NCBI RefSeq assembly: GCF_964340395.1
Contig: NC_135551.1
Location: 11,015,379 to 11,079,378 of the forward strand
From: Glandiceps talaboti
Taxonomy: Eukaryota; Hemichordata; Enteropneusta; Spengelidae
Reading direction: 5' to 3'
Length of the DNA stretch: 64,000 bases
The translations under genes and the position numbers were made by a program. Shown here one piece after another: positions 1-58,699 of the stretch; positions within the stretch are counted from its first letter, which is position 1; each line of letters begins with the position of its first letter. The notes beneath the pieces were generated by a model. The model ran no database searches, was not told the DNA's origin, and was given only the letters and a program-made list of their open reading frames with translations.

Positions 1-189
1 ATGCATTACACCTGTAATTCAAACATTCTCAGTTCTTTAAACCCCTCGCCCACTCTCAACCCCCTAAACAATCATTCCATCACAACTCCTGAAACATATC
101 ATTTGGAAAAACCGTATCCATCAAAACCCACCTAAACTCTGCACCCCTCTACAACTTGACACCCAAACACATTCTCAACCACCCAAATA

Positions 190-1795
190 CCCTCAACAAC
201 TCCTAAAGCATGACCCATCCTTAACCCCTACCCCCATCACTCCTCTACAACTCCAAGGACCCTCATCCAAACCTTAACCCCTACCCCCATCACTCCTCTA
301 CAACTCCATACACCCTCATCCAAACCTTAACCCCTACCCCCATCACTCCTCTACAACTCCATACACCCTCATCCAAACCTTAACCCCTACACCCATCACT
401 CCTCTACAACTCCATACACCCTCATCCAAACCTTAACCCCTACCCCCATCACTCCTCTACAACTCCAAGGACCCTCACCAAAACCTTAACCCCTACACCC
501 ATCACTCCTCTACAACTCCATACACCCTCATCCAAACCTTAACCCCTACCCCCATCACTCCTCTACAACTCCAAGGACCCTCATCCAAACCTTAACCCCT
601 ACCCCCATCACTCCTCTACAACTCCATACACCCTCATCCAAACCTTAACCCATACCCCCATCACTCCTCTACAACTCCATACACCCTCATCCAAACCTTA
701 ACCCCTACCCCCATCACTCCTCTACAACTCCAAGGACCCTCATCCAAACCTTAACCCCTACCCCCATCACTCCTCTACAACTCCATACACCCTCACCAAA
801 ACCTTAACCCCTACCCCCATCACTCCTCTACAACTCCATACACCCTCATCCAAACCTTAACCCCTACCCCCATCACTCCTCTACAACTCCATACACCCTC
901 ACCAAACCTTAACCCCTACCCCCATCACTCCTCTACAACTCCAAGGACCCTCACCAAAACCTTAACCCCTACACCCATCACTCCTCTACAACTCCATACA
1001 CCCTCATCCAAACCTTAACCCCTACCCCCATCACTCCTCTACAACTCCATACACCCTCATCCAAACCTTAACCCCTACCCCCATCACTCCTCTACAACTC
1101 CATACACCCTCATCCAAACCTTAACCCCTACCCCCATCACTCCTCTACAACTCCATACACCCTCATCCAAACCTTAACCCCTACCCCCATCACTCCTCTA
1201 CAACTCCATACACCCTCATCCAAACCTTAACCCCTACCCCCATCACTCCTCTACAACTCCAAGGACCCTCATCCAAACCTTAACCCCTACCCCCATCACT
1301 CCTCTACAACTCCATACACCCTCATCCAAACCTTAACCCCTACCCCCATCACTCCTCTACAACTCCAAGGACCCTCATCCAAACCTTAACCCCTACCCCC
1401 ATCACTCCTCTACAACTCCATACACCCTCATCCAAACCTTAACCCCTACCCCCATCACTCCTCTACAACTCCAAGGACCCTCACCAAAACCTTAACCCCT
1501 ACCCCCATCACTCCTCTACAACTCCATACACCCTCATCCAAACCTTAACCCCTACCCCCATCACTCCTCTACAACTCCATACACCCTCATCCAAACCTTA
1601 ACCCCTACACCCATCACTCCTCTACAACTCCATACACCCTCATCCAAACCTTAACCCCTACCCCCATCACTCCTCTACAACTCCAAGGACCCTCATCCAA
1701 ACCTTAACCCCTACCCCCATCACTCCTCTACAACTCCATACACCCTCATCCAAACCTTAACCCCTACACCCATCACTCCTCTACAACTACATCCA
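190..1795. repeat. 53-bp satellite, about 30 units
   Basis: The unit begins ACCTTAACCCCTACCCCCAT and recurs every 53 bp with two main variants (CCATACACC and CCAAGGACC). Units are highly alike, which suggests recent homogenisation. No gene is seen in 1-1800; if the dynein gene continues below position 1, this is intronic. Confidence 0.95.
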
Positions 1796-1799
1796 TCCC

Positions 1800-2333
1800 C
1801 ACCCCTCTACAACTTCCCTGACCCTCACTTACCCAAAATCCTCTAAATGCCAATAAATGTCATGTAAACTTATACTGAACTGAGGGTTCATTATGTAAGC
1901 CTCAACCCCCCCCCCCCACCACCACCACCTTACAATTCCCAAGACCCTTGCCTACCCTCTAAATATTGAAGTAAACTCACTGAGTTGAGGGTTCACCATA
2001 TAAGCCTCACCCCTCTACAATTCTCCCAGACCCTTGCCTACCCTCTAAATGCCTAAAATTGACAATCAACACTTTAAAGCCTGACACCCTATATGTACAG
2101 TGTGTACATTAAATAGAATTACAGAAACCAAATCATTAAAGGGTTAAACTTACTGAGTTAGGGTTCATCATGCAAGCCCTAACCCCTCTATAATTCCCTT
2201 GACAACCCACTAGATGTCTATAAATCTCAAGTAAAACTTACGGAGTTGAGGGTTCATCATGGAAGGTCTCACCCCTCTACAATTCCCTTGCCTACCCACT
2301 AAATGTCTATATAAAATCTCAAGTAAAACTTAC

Positions 2334-2345
<12 letters not shown>
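1800..2345. repeat. Diverged repeats of the exon-35 end and donor
   Basis: TGAGTTGAGGGTTCATCATG (exon-35 end, plus strand) recurs in altered form near 2242, 2152, 1980 and 1876. The two nearest copies also repeat about 40 bp of following intron (AAATGTCTAT, TACCCACT). Spacing is about 90 bp, then wider. Confidence 0.85.
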
Positions 2346-47328
<44,983 letters not shown>

Positions 47329-47448
47329 GTCGATATATTACGATATATAACGGATTTCTGAACAAAATGAGCTCGTTAGAACACGGTATACCGTAAAGGT
47401 CTACTGCTAGAGCCACAGAGCTAAGGTATGTTTACCGTCGCACTGTTG

Positions 47449-47460
47449 GCCGCCATTTTG
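47449..47460 (-). promoter_or_regulatory. YY1-like promoter site upstream of the dynein start
   Basis: The minus strand reads CAAAATGGCGGC, a match to the YY1 core AANATGGCGG often found near animal transcription starts. It lies about 120 bp upstream of the ATG. The transcription start itself cannot be placed. Confidence 0.45.
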
Positions 47461-48331
47461 AAGATTGTTGTTAGGAACCGAAAGTTCCCGGATGCTATCC
47501 TATCCCAGCCCGTCACGAGCGCCATCAATAGATTGGACAATGTTAGCTAAAACTCTTGTTTTTCAAACAGGGTTGTTATGACTCTGGTCGTGACCATCAA
47601 CGTCGCAAAATGGTTCTGCGCTGCAATATTTGTTCATAGTTCGCGTGCTCACGGCTCTCTAGCTATGACCTGTTTAATTGGTTTACCGTGGAGGGGAAGT
47701 ACGTCCTGAATATGTTGATATTCGTAGTGATCAAATGATAACAGAATACAACTTGTTGACAGTAATTATACCAATTAATAAAGCAATTTAACGTGTAGCG
47801 GCGTACAAACATAGGCACAATCTAGTATTATAATCCTGGTTATAATTTACGAAGTTTCAATACGTTACGCTAAAAATATTTAAAACGAAAGCACTGTTTT
47901 CTGAATCGTTGATGGCGTTGTATTAATCCAAATCTAAGGCACATTAAAAATATAAAATATCGCAGATAAGATTTTAAAAAGAAAAACACAAGGAATACAA
48001 CATCGCCAATAATATTTTTGAAAAATCGGGTAAAGTAATGACAATTTTGAGATCTTTGTTTCTGGCATTGTCGTGACAGACGCTCTTGTTTAGCTATTTG
48101 ACCTCAAACATAAATGTCAAGGTCAAAGCCTCATTAGAAAGTGGTTGATTGGGAGACGTATGTAGATACTCACAATACGAGGTCTGTCTATCATGCTTTC
48201 AGTGCAAGAGGTCAAAATGACTGTTTACAGCAAAAATGGTCGCCGTCCAGACATTACCACAAAGGTAATAGAATGAAGTGATGAGCCTATGTAAAATACT
48301 ATACCTGATATTTAAACAAGGTTTATAAATC

Positions 48332-48377
<46 letters not shown>

Positions 48378-49970
48378 GTCAGTGTCATTAAAAAGCTTGT
48401 CATTGATAACATGGGTGTAGAGACTTATATAAAGTCTATCTACTAAGCTTCCGATGTTACCACACAAAATGTTAATTTTACAACAAAAATGGTCGCCACT
48501 TTGGGTGTTATTGCAAGAGTCAAGAATTGAAGTGATATGCATAGGAACAGGATAACTATAGTATTTGATTTTTACTGAAAGTTTGATTGAAATTGGCCTG
48601 TGTGTAGTTGAGATAAGAGGTGGACACGGACAGAGGGACACACTGGACCCTATGGAGTAGCCCCTCTGCTTTGCTTTTGGCGGCTTATTTAAAAATGTTA
48701 TTGAATTTAAAGTGATATGCATACATCATATACAATATACAAAATGTATGCCAGGTCTGATTGAACTTGATTTATGCATATCAGGAAAAAGGACTGATAA
48801 CAGATATTAGTTATTCCCATAGCCCTCTCCTGGCTCTGTCTAGTGGGAACAAATAAGGATGGAAACTGTCATAAGAATAGGTATAATAATGATTTATTGA
48901 AATTTATAAAAGTACATTACCTATCAAAAACAAAACAAAAGTTGAAACATTTTCATATTAATTAATTAATATACAAGAATACTACTAGTATATAACACAC
49001 ACACTCATATATATAAATACATACATACATACATACATGCATATATACTTATATACACACACACATTTTACATATTTATTAAGCCGTGTACACAAGTGAC
49101 ATTGGCAAGAAAATATACCAAATGAAACACTGATGTTTACAATGTCTTGAAAATATTAAGTATATCACTGAGATATTTAGCTGTGACACTTGCTATAGTA
49201 TCATCTACAAATGAAAAAATGTACTTAAATAGAGAATGATTATCAAATTTAAGTAACTGCGACAGTAAACTAAATAAAATGTTCATATATACATATACAT
49301 ATATATATCTTAAACCATACAGTTCTAACCCAAATATAAGGCTTAAGGTATAGACAGAACCTCAGTGTAACGATATATAATATATAAATATATATATTTA
49401 TGTGTATATGCGTGTGTATATGTGTGCGTGTATAATTACCCTATCTATACAGTAAATATATATATATGTATATATATGTGTATATATATACATATATGTG
49501 TGTTTGTTTGTGTATGTATGTGTGTGTCTGTGTCTGTATGTATGTATGTATGTAAGTATATGTGTCTGTGTCTGTATGTGTGTTTGTGTATGTGTGTATA
49601 CAGTAAATATATAATTTAAAAATGAATTGTGAAAATAATGACAACTTGTCAATATATACAAACTGTTGGTTGAGTATACTCTAACAACATTATGAAAAAA
49701 TCACTAAATTGGGTACCATGGAAACCAGACTAAAATGTTTACAATAGAAAATACATGAGGAAATCACTATAAGTGGTTTTATTTCACAAATAGATTTGTA
49801 CAAAAAATCTGAATACATAGCAGATGACCATGTTTCACATCATGTAATGTAATCTACTAAAATGTTGCTCAGTTACCATGGTAGCTAGTATTGTGTAGTA
49901 ATACACTGCTAAAACCACTTGGGTTTGTTTGGCTCAATATTAACATTTATTCAAATTTAACATATAGAGC
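47461..49970. other. Upstream flank of the dynein gene; repeats, no gene seen
   Basis: No coding exon recognised. Two related blocks (about 48228-48320 and 48483-48590, sharing CAAAAATGGTCGCC and GAATGAAGTGAT/GAATTGAAGTGATATG), a TA run at 48340-48375 and TG/TA repeats at 49380-49610 occupy it. GGTACCATGGAAAC (49712) and GTTACCATGGTAGC (49872) are one base off the X-box form. Confidence 0.6.
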
Positions 49971-50349
49971 TCATTCAAAGTACAACTGTTCCACAATTGA
50001 TCAAAGTAAAGTACAACTGTTCCCCCAATCAAAGTAAAGTGTAAGTGTAAATGTAAAAGACCTTTTCTCATTGCGAGTGTGAGTTTGGATGGGGAGGGTC
50101 ACTTTGGAAGGGTCACCCATTGAGGGCGCTCAGTCCATACATAATTTTAAAAAGGTAGTCATGTAAAGCTAGTTTATTACACCAGCAAAGAGTAGCAGTT
50201 CAAATTGATTAAGAAAAACAACAACACCTTTTCAAATCATTACTTTATTACAAATTTATTACAAATCATTACTTTATAAGCAAAACAAAAAAGTTAATAA
50301 AACACAAAAATTTGTAAACAAGTATGGCCAATTCCAAGTCCCTGTGATG

Positions 50350-53300
50350 TAACTCTTTCTCAATCAAAGTAAAGTGTAACTGTTCCAAAATCAAAGTAAA
50401 GTGTAACTGGTCCCTAAGCAAAGTAAAGTGCAACTGTTCCCAAATCAAAGTAAAGTGTAACTGGTCCCTAAGCAAAGTAAAGTGTAACTGGTCCCTAAGC
50501 AAAGTAAAGTGTAATTGTTCCCCAATCAAAGTAAAGTGTAACTGCTCCTTAATGAAAGTATAGTGTAACTGGTCCCCAATCAAAGTAAAGTGTAACTGGT
50601 TTCTATGCAAAGTAAAGTGTAACTGTTCCCCAATCAAAGTAAAGTGTAACTGGTCCCCAATCAAAGTAAAGTGTAACTGGTCCCTAAGCAAAGTAAAGTG
50701 TAACTGGTCCCCAATCTAAGTAAAGTGTAACTGGCCCCCAATCAAAGTAAAGTGTAACTGGTCCCTAAGCAAAGTAAAGTGTAACTGGTCCCCAATCAAA
50801 GTAAAGTGTAACTGGTCCCCAATCAAAGTAAAGTGTAACTGGTCCCTACGCAAAGTAAAGTGTAACTGGTCCCCAATCAAAGTAAAGTGTAACTGGTCCC
50901 TAAGCAAAGTAAAGTGTAACTGGTCCCCAATCAAAGTAAAGTGTAACTGGTCCCTAAGCAAAGTAAAGTGTAACTGTTCCCCAATCAAAGTAAAGTATAA
51001 CTGGTCCCCAATCAAAGTAAAAACTGGTCCCTAAGCAAAGTAAAGTGTAACAGGTCCCCAATCAAAGTAAAGTATAACTGGTCCCTAAGCAAAGTAAAGT
51101 GAAACTGATCCCCAATCAAAGTAAAGTGTAACTGGTCCCCAATCAAAGTAAAGTGTAACTGGTCCCTAAGCAAAGTAAAGTGTAACTGGTCCCCAATCAA
51201 AGTAAAGTGTAACTGGTCCCTAAGCAAAGTAAAGTGTAACTGGTCCCCAATCAAAGTAAAGTGTAACTGGTCCCTAAGCAAAGTAAAGTGTAAATGTTCC
51301 CCAATCAAAGTAAAGTATAACTGGTCCCCAATCAAAGTAAAAACTGGTCCCTAAGCAAAGTAAAGTGTAACTGGTCCCCAATCAAAGTAAAGTATAACTG
51401 GTCCCTAAGCAAAGTAAAGTGAAACTGATCCCCAATCAAAGTAAAGTGTAACTGGTCCCTAAGCAAAGTAAAGTATAACTGGTCCCTAAGCAAAGTAAAG
51501 TGTAACTGGTCCCCAATCAAAGTAAAGTGTAACTGGTCCCCAATCAAAGTAAAGTGTAACTGGTCCCTAAGCAAAGTAAAGTGTAACTGTTCCCCAATCA
51601 AAGTAAAGTATAACTGGTCCCCAATCAAAGTAAAAACTGGTCCCTAAGCAAAGTAAAGTGTAACAGGTCCCCAATCAAAGTAAAGTATAACTGGTCCCTA
51701 AGCAAAGTAAAGTGAAACTGATCCCCAATCAAAGTAAAGTGTAACTGGTCCCCAATCAAAGTAAAGTGTAACTGGTCCCTAAGCAAAGTAAAGTGTAACT
51801 GGTCCCCAATCAAAGTAAAGTGTAACTGGTCCCTAAGCAAAGTAAAGTGTAACTGGTCCCCAATCAAAGTAAAGTGTAACTGGTCCCTAAGCAAAGTAAA
51901 GTGTAACTGTTCCCCAATCAAAGTAAAGTATAACTGGTCCCCAATCAAAGTAAAAACTGGTCCCTAAGCAAAGTAAAGTGTAACTGGTCCCCAATCAAAG
52001 TAAAGTATAACTGGTCCCTAAGCAAAGTAAAGTGAAACTGATCCCCAATCAAAGTAAAGTGTAACTGGTCCCTAAGCAAAGTAAAGTGTAACTGGTCCCT
52101 AAGCAAAGTAAAGTGTAACTGGTCCCTAAGCAAAGTAAAGTGTAACTGGTCCCCAATCAAAGTAAAGTGTAACTGGTCCCTAAGCAAAGTAAAGTGTAAC
52201 TGTCCCCAATCAAAGTAAAGTGTAACTGGTCCCTAAGCAAAGTAAAGTATAACTGGTCCCCAATCAAAGTAAAAACTGGTCCCTAAGCAAAGTAAAGTGT
52301 AACAGGTCCCAATCAAAGTAAAGTATAACTGGTCCCTAAGCAAAGTAAAGTGAAACTGATCCCCAATCAAAGTAAAGTGTAACTGGTCCCCAATCAAAGT
52401 AAAGTGTAACTGGTCCCTAAGCAAAGTAAAGTGTAACTGGTCCCCAATCAAAGTAAAGTGTAACTGGTCCCTAAGCAAAGTAAAGTGTAACTGGTCCCCA
52501 ATCAAAGTAAAGTGTAACTGGTCCCTAAGCAAAGTAAAGTGTAACTGTTCCCCAATCAAAGTAAAGTATAACTGGTCCCCAATCAAAGTAAAAACTGGTC
52601 CCTAAGCAAAGTAAAGTGTAACTGGTCCCCAATCAAAGTAAAGTATAACTGGTCCCTAAGCAAAGTAAAGTGAAACTGATCCCCAATCAAAGTATTAAGT
52701 GTAACAGGTCCCTAAGCAAAGTAAAGTATAACTGGTCCCTAAGCAAAGTAAAGTGTAACTGGTCCCTAAGCAAAGTAAAGTGTAACTGTTCCCCAAACAA
52801 AGTAAAGTGTAACTGGTCCCCAATTAAAGTAAAGTGTAACTGGTCCCTAAGCAAAGTAAAGTGTAACAGGTCCCTAAAGCAAAGTAAAGTGTAACTGGTC
52901 CCCAATCAAAGTAAAGTGTAACTGTTCTCCAATCAAAGTAAAGTGTACCCATTACCCAATCAAAGTAAAGTATAACTGGTCCCTAAGCAAAGTAAAGTGT
53001 AACTGGTCCCTAAGCAACGTAAAGTGTACCTATTACCCAATCAAAGTAAAGTATAACTGGTCCCTAAGCAAAGTAAAGTGTAACTGGTCACTAAGCAAAG
53101 TGAAGTGTAACTGGTCCCTAAGCAAAGTAAAGTGTAACTGGTCCCCAATCAAAGTAAAGTGTAACTGTTCCCCAATCAAAGTAAAGTGTAACTGGTCCTT
53201 AAGCAATGTAAAGTGTAACTGGTCACTAAGCAAAGTGAAGTGTAACTGGTCCCCAATCAAAGTAAAGTGTAACTGGTCCCCAATCAAAGTAAAGTGTAAC

Positions 53301-53757
53301 TGGTCCCCAATTAAAGTAAAGTGTAACTGGTCCCTAAGCAAAGTAAAGTGCAACTGGTCCCTAAAGCAAAGTAAAGTGTAACTGGTCCCCAATCAAAGTA
53401 AAGTGTAACTGGTCCCCAATCAAAGTAAAGTGTAACTGGTCCCCAATTAAAGTAAAGTGTAACTGGTCCCTAAGCAATGTAAAGTGTAACTGGTCCCTAA
53501 AGCAAAGTAAAGTGTAACTGGTCCCCAATCAAAGTAAAGTGTAACTGTTCTCCAATCAAAGTAAAGTGTACCTATTACCCAATCAAAATAAAGTATAACT
53601 GGTCCCTAAGCAAAGTAAAGTGTAACTGGTACCTAAGCAAAGTAAAGTGTACCTATTACCCAATCAAAGTAAAGTATAACTGGTCCCTAAGCAAAGTAAA
53701 GTGTAACTGTTCCCCAATCAAAGTAAAGTGTAACTGTTCCCCAATCAAAGTAAACGT
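50350..53757. repeat. 27-bp minisatellite, about 125 units, with higher-order periodicity
   Basis: The unit is CTGGTCCCTAAGCAAAGTAA plus AGTGTAA; the other main type has CCAATC for CTAAGC. A shortened junction (ATCAAAGTAAAAACTGG) recurs near 51011, 51331, 51624, 51944, 52263 and 52582, giving higher-order steps of about 293-320 bp. Sparse copies near 49985-50045 and degenerate ones to about 54110 flank it. Confidence 0.97.
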
Positions 53758-54115
53758 AAATGTTCCTCAAACCGTGCAATATAGCAATATCTGTTCCAAA
53801 CAAAGTAAACTATAAAAATAATAACTGACCCTGGCTATAAATGAAGTATAGCTGTACAATGATAATAGTAAATTATTGTTGTTCCCTTACTTAAAGTGCA
53901 GTCCCCATAAAGTAGTGATAACTGTCCAAAAGTAAAGTAATCATCACAAGTGAAGTATAATTGATCCTTCACCTTCGCTCTCCATAAAATTAGTATAGTT
54001 GTTTCTCCATGAAAGTGAAGTGTAGTTGTCTCCTCATAAAACTACAGTTGTATAGTTATTCCCCCTCATGAAAGTAGTACAGATGTTCCCTCAGAAAAAT
54101 AAAGGTGGTATATCT

Positions 54116-55890
54116 ATTCTGGGGGCCAATAGGGATTATATTCTATTTAAAAGCTTCGAGTACAATTGTAAATAACGTGATGATACAAAACATATATATC
54201 AACAATAATTATATCCCAAAAATCATTATATTAAAAAGGTAGACAAAATTGCTTTTTTCTGTGCGTAAGCCTAACAACCACCCAAAGATGGTTTGTGTTA
54301 GTCTTTAAAGATATGGTTAGGATTATGGTTCAAATTCATTAGTATGGTTAATGGTTAGGGTTATTGTTAGGTGCTTAGACTAGAGGTGATCAAAGCATAC
54401 GCAAAGGGACTGGGCAATAGAGTCTACCAAATAAATACAATGGAGATTCGTATGGGTTAGGTATTCTTCAATTGTAAGGTAATGATAATAAACGACATTC
54501 AAATTCTTGATAATTATATATGACTAGCAATTTGTGTTCTATATGCAAATACTCAGCAAATATTCGTCAAAATGAAATGAGCGAGAAGGTATTTGTTTTG
54601 GTAGTTCTAGAATGTAACAGGATGGCACTAATTAAGCAACACTGTATTACAATTGCTGTACTGAAATTAATTACTCCAGTTTATACAATTGCAGAGTTTA
54701 AGGTTGCACATGTCATTATTATGGTTGCTGGGGAGTACATACTTTAGAATGCAACCAACTTCTTTTGACCCCAACCATCAAACATGGTGCTAGGAGTATG
54801 TTAGTTGTGGTGGCAATGCTACTTTTGTCTCAATTTTGGAATATAGCTATTAATGACTCATTTGGCCACTCCAATAAATACACAAATCTGTCACCCTCTT
54901 TAGGGTGCAAACCTATTTCCACTAGAATTGTATATAGTCTTTCACTGAACAGGTTATCATCTTTATTATACCAAATGGGTCATTGATATCATAGCCTAGT
55001 ATCAGACATATCAACTAAGCTGTGTCTGGGGTTAACTTAAAGTCTATTTTTAACCTTATGAACATCTATGACACAGTCACGTCGTGTTTAATGACACCCT
55101 AACACCTACATGTAAACAAAATGCATGAACTTTAGCAGTAGGTCCAGTGATTTCAAGCTTTAAGTTATTCACACACACACGCACACACGCACACACTACA
55201 GAAGTTTATGAGTTCATGGAGGTCCCTTATCTTCAAGTCCATGTAAAAGACAGTGGCCATGACAGGGGATTTAGGGTTTGCTAAATAACCTCAAGTATAA
55301 TTTAGAGACGGGGAGTTTGTAACAGTGATTTTCATGAATTATGCAATTTCTCAGAATTTACAATCAATGATTCCTTAACACCTATGTTCCCTATAGCATC
55401 ACATACTAGGTAACCCACAAAATCGTTAAGCCAGTATATGGCTTTTAAAAAGAAATCTTAAATATTGAAACCCCTGTAGCTGTAATCCTTTTTCATTCCC
55501 TTTTTTGTTCGTCAAATACATGTTTTTGAGAGGGGCAGCTATACTTGAGGGGATACACTGGAAACAGTTTATGTAACCCTTTCAATGGCTGAATAAAGTA
55601 ATTGCTTACAAATTATTGTTTATGATACTGCATTTGATTTTGACAACAATCCTAAATTTGGTGGATTTGTTGACACATTATAAATATATCCTTCACACGG
55701 AAGTTGACAACATGAACAATAATTATGAAATATAAGATCTTCATTTTACAGCTTTTGGTTCTTCCAAAGACTACCTCTATGTCACTTATTTAAGACATGT
55801 CATTGTCGGTGCAAATGCTACATAGTCTTCCAAATGACTTGAAGACATTAAAGACTTAATTCTTACCAAGATAAGCTGACCAACCCTGAA
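54116..55890. other. No gene or clear element seen
   Basis: AT-rich, with only short open frames lacking recognisable domains and a small CACG/CA repeat near 55170-55195. Confidence 0.5.
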
Positions 55891-55894
55891 AGTA

Positions 55895-56135
55895 ACTAGT
55901 AGACTTCTTCCTCTTCCTGTACAACAGTAACACTGCAGTGGATTGCAAATATTGTTCTTGGTGATGTAACTGGTAGTCTCGACTTCTTCCTCTTCCTGCA
56001 CAATATTTACACCTTGTGGTGGATTGTGACAAGTGTTCTTGGTGATATAATGGTACACTGTAGTCTTGACTTCTTCCTCCTTCTGTACAATATTTACTCT
56101 GCTATGGACTGTGATATGTTCTTGGTGATGGACCC
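55895..56135 (-). repeat. Three-unit repeat of about 85 bp
   Basis: On the minus strand units share ATCACCAAGAACA, AATATTGT and CAGGAAGAGGAAGAAGTC. Two units read alike (EEEEVETTSYITKNN type), but the first is closed by a stop and the third shifts frame, so I call it a repeat rather than a gene. Confidence 0.75.
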
Positions 56136-57129
56136 AAGTCTGTGATTGTATTTCTGCAGGTAATATTGGGCATACATGTAGTTCACACTTGAGGTGCTCA
56201 GGTCAGGGGATGTTGATGCCTACAATTCAAAAATCATCAACACCTACATATCAATGAATGCAGAAATTAAGACACAACAAGCCATGTACATTCTAAAATA
56301 ATGTGTTCATTAAGGAGGGACATGTCTATGATGTCATGATCAGAAGGGCTGTGGACACCAATTTTGGCAACTGCATGCCATTGAGGATGAATAACAAAAA
56401 AGTAATGGCGAGTTCATATTTTGTATGCATTTTTAATCTGAAGACTGGTTTGTCATTTGACTGCTCATTTTATTTTTATTTGCTTTTTTTTTAGTCTGTA
56501 AAGAATACTATCTGACAATCAAATCAAAACCTACTGTGATAGATTGCAATACATAACAGATGTTTCTAATAGAAATGACGTGTTTTGATCAAATAAAACC
56601 AGACAAAGATTAGCACAGGTTTTGAATGTAAGAAAGAGATGTATCAGAAAATAAGTAAAACAACAATCAGCTCTAAATACCTTTTAATATAGTTTGCAAC
56701 ATATTTGAATCCTGGCCAGCATCTATTGCACATTTTGATTTTGTTGTTTTGTCTGAGTAGAAAGACAGAGAAATACAGGTTTATGCATGTCATGGTCATG
56801 CTAAAACAATAAATTGATCCTAATCAATACATTGATTATCTGTAGATTACCATTCTGTCTTGAACATTAGTTAATAACTGATGAACACTATTAATAGAGA
56901 TCTTATGAATGATCATCAATTGGTCATACAATATCTTCAAAATATCATGCTGCCCAGCTGGCAATGGACACAAGATGAACACTTTGCAAAAAAAACTCAC
57001 CTTGCAGACAGTATTGTGCACCTCAAGAACCAAGAATGACTCTTTTTTATAAATAGAAAAGGATAGTCTGCAGAGCAGTATGCATATTATGATCAATACT
57101 TTGAGATTGATCATTAACTGTGGCTGGAC

Positions 57130-57565
57130 AACAGGAAACAGTTAATAAAGTACTCATTTAAGTTCACATGAAGCAACACATGGATGGCTGCATTGCTAAA
57201 TGAAACAAAGAAATGACTACAAATATTGCAGATGTATCCATAACTCCATCCTTTGCATTGTGACCAGTACTTTTCACTTTTCAATGCGAAATCTAATTGT
57301 ATTGACAAAAAATCAAAATGAAATTGGTAAAAAAGATACATTGAAATAAATATGAATTTCGCCAATCATGGAACATGCTATCTTGGGTATGTCATATGAA
57401 AGTTCATGCCATGAACATTGAGACAGATATATATTGGAAATATGACATTATTGTTTCAATACATTGACTCTTGGCAGTGACGACATATCAGAAAGAGATG
57501 GCAATGTGACAAACTCATTCACACTGAATCAGGCACATCAGTACATTTAACCCTTCCATAACTTC
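57130..57565 (-). repeat. Left arm of a diverged inverted duplication
   Basis: The reverse complement aligns with 58250-58690 (for example ATATCTGTCTC, TTCATGCCAT, GGTGAAATTC and TGCAAAGGA), at roughly two-thirds identity by eye. Both arms hold an open frame starting with a KF.FIS motif. Confidence 0.75.
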
Positions 57566-57889
57566 ACCACTATGGTTACCTCCAGAGTCCTCAATTTGTA
57601 TGGCCTGGCCTGATGGACAACATATCTGGATATCAAATGCTTCAAATTTGATCACCTTGAATAAACATTTATTTTATTGACATCACTAGAAGTGAACAGA
57701 AGAACCACACATCACAGAGGCCAAAAAAGAAAATGCAACTGTACATTCTGAGTTATTGGCGAGTTTTGACCAACCCATGTTGAACAACACCCTCTAATCC
57801 AATTCAATGCATCATTGATGTACAACATCATTGATGTACAACAATATTTGTGACCCATAAAACCAAACAATAAATAAATGAACTTGACA

Positions 57890-58022
57890 AGCAAACCAAC
57901 TAACCGACTAGAGATAAGAAATATCAACCAACCAACCAACAAACCAACCAACCGACAAACCAACCAACCAACGAGCCAAATGACAAATCCAACAGTATAA
58001 TAAACAAAATAACCAACCAACA
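57890..58022. repeat. CCAA-rich microsatellite
   Basis: Imperfect AACC/CCAA repeats between the two inverted arms. Confidence 0.85.
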
Positions 58023-58249
58023 ATACAAACCAGAGAGTGATGTGCTTATATAAGCTGTGGGTCGGTCAGAACTTATCGATAAAACAGAATGTATTACATT
58101 TTCTTACTGGACTTCATGATGTTTGGTTCTACTGTACACTTGCATCAAAAATGGTTTACCCAAAGTAATCAACATCTGATGCATTTAAATAATATATGTT
58201 GTCATTCAGGCTGTGCCATATAGACTGAGGGTTTGACCATACTGGTGAA

Positions 58250-58690
58250 GTTGTGGGAAGTTTTTTGAAGTGCTGTGCATGATTCAGAATAAAAGAGTTG
58301 ATCATATATGTCTTCTTATGCCGATATGCCTTCAAAGGCAACTATCAAAGTATTGCCCCAATAATGTCCTACATCCAATGTATATCTGTCTCTGTGTTCA
58401 TGCCATTACCTTTCATCTGACACACTCAAAATAATATGCTACATGACTGGTGAAATTCGTATTCATTTCACTGTGTCTTTCTAAACAATTGCATGTTCAT
58501 TTTTTCTCAATGGATTTCAATTTTGCAAGGAGAGGTAAAAGGTATTGGTCAAAATGCAAAGGACAGACAATGGGTACATCTACCACATTTGTGGAAATTT
58601 CTTTGATTCTTTTACTGCTTGCAGTCATCCAGGTGTTGCACCATGCAAACCTGGACCTGAACAATAATTATATATGCACATCAACACTTT
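58250..58690 (+). repeat. Right arm of a diverged inverted duplication
   Basis: Mate of 57130-57565. About 700 bp, including a CCAA repeat, separates the arms. A dispersed element family is the likeliest explanation. Confidence 0.75.
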
Positions 58691-58699
58691 CCAAATAAA

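Noticed and set aside
190-1795. Telomere or CRISPR-like array
   Set aside because: The 53-bp unit has no TTAGGG-type core and the array has no unique spacers; it is a plain satellite in animal DNA.
50269-53392. Minus- and plus-strand frames with 9-residue repeats (LHFTLIGDQ and similar)
   Set aside because: The unit length of 27 bp keeps frames open by chance; frame breaks at each shortened junction and there is no start, domain or splice support.
55786-56058. Minus-strand frame with EEEEVETT repeats
   Set aside because: The three repeat units are not in a common frame and the first is closed by a stop.
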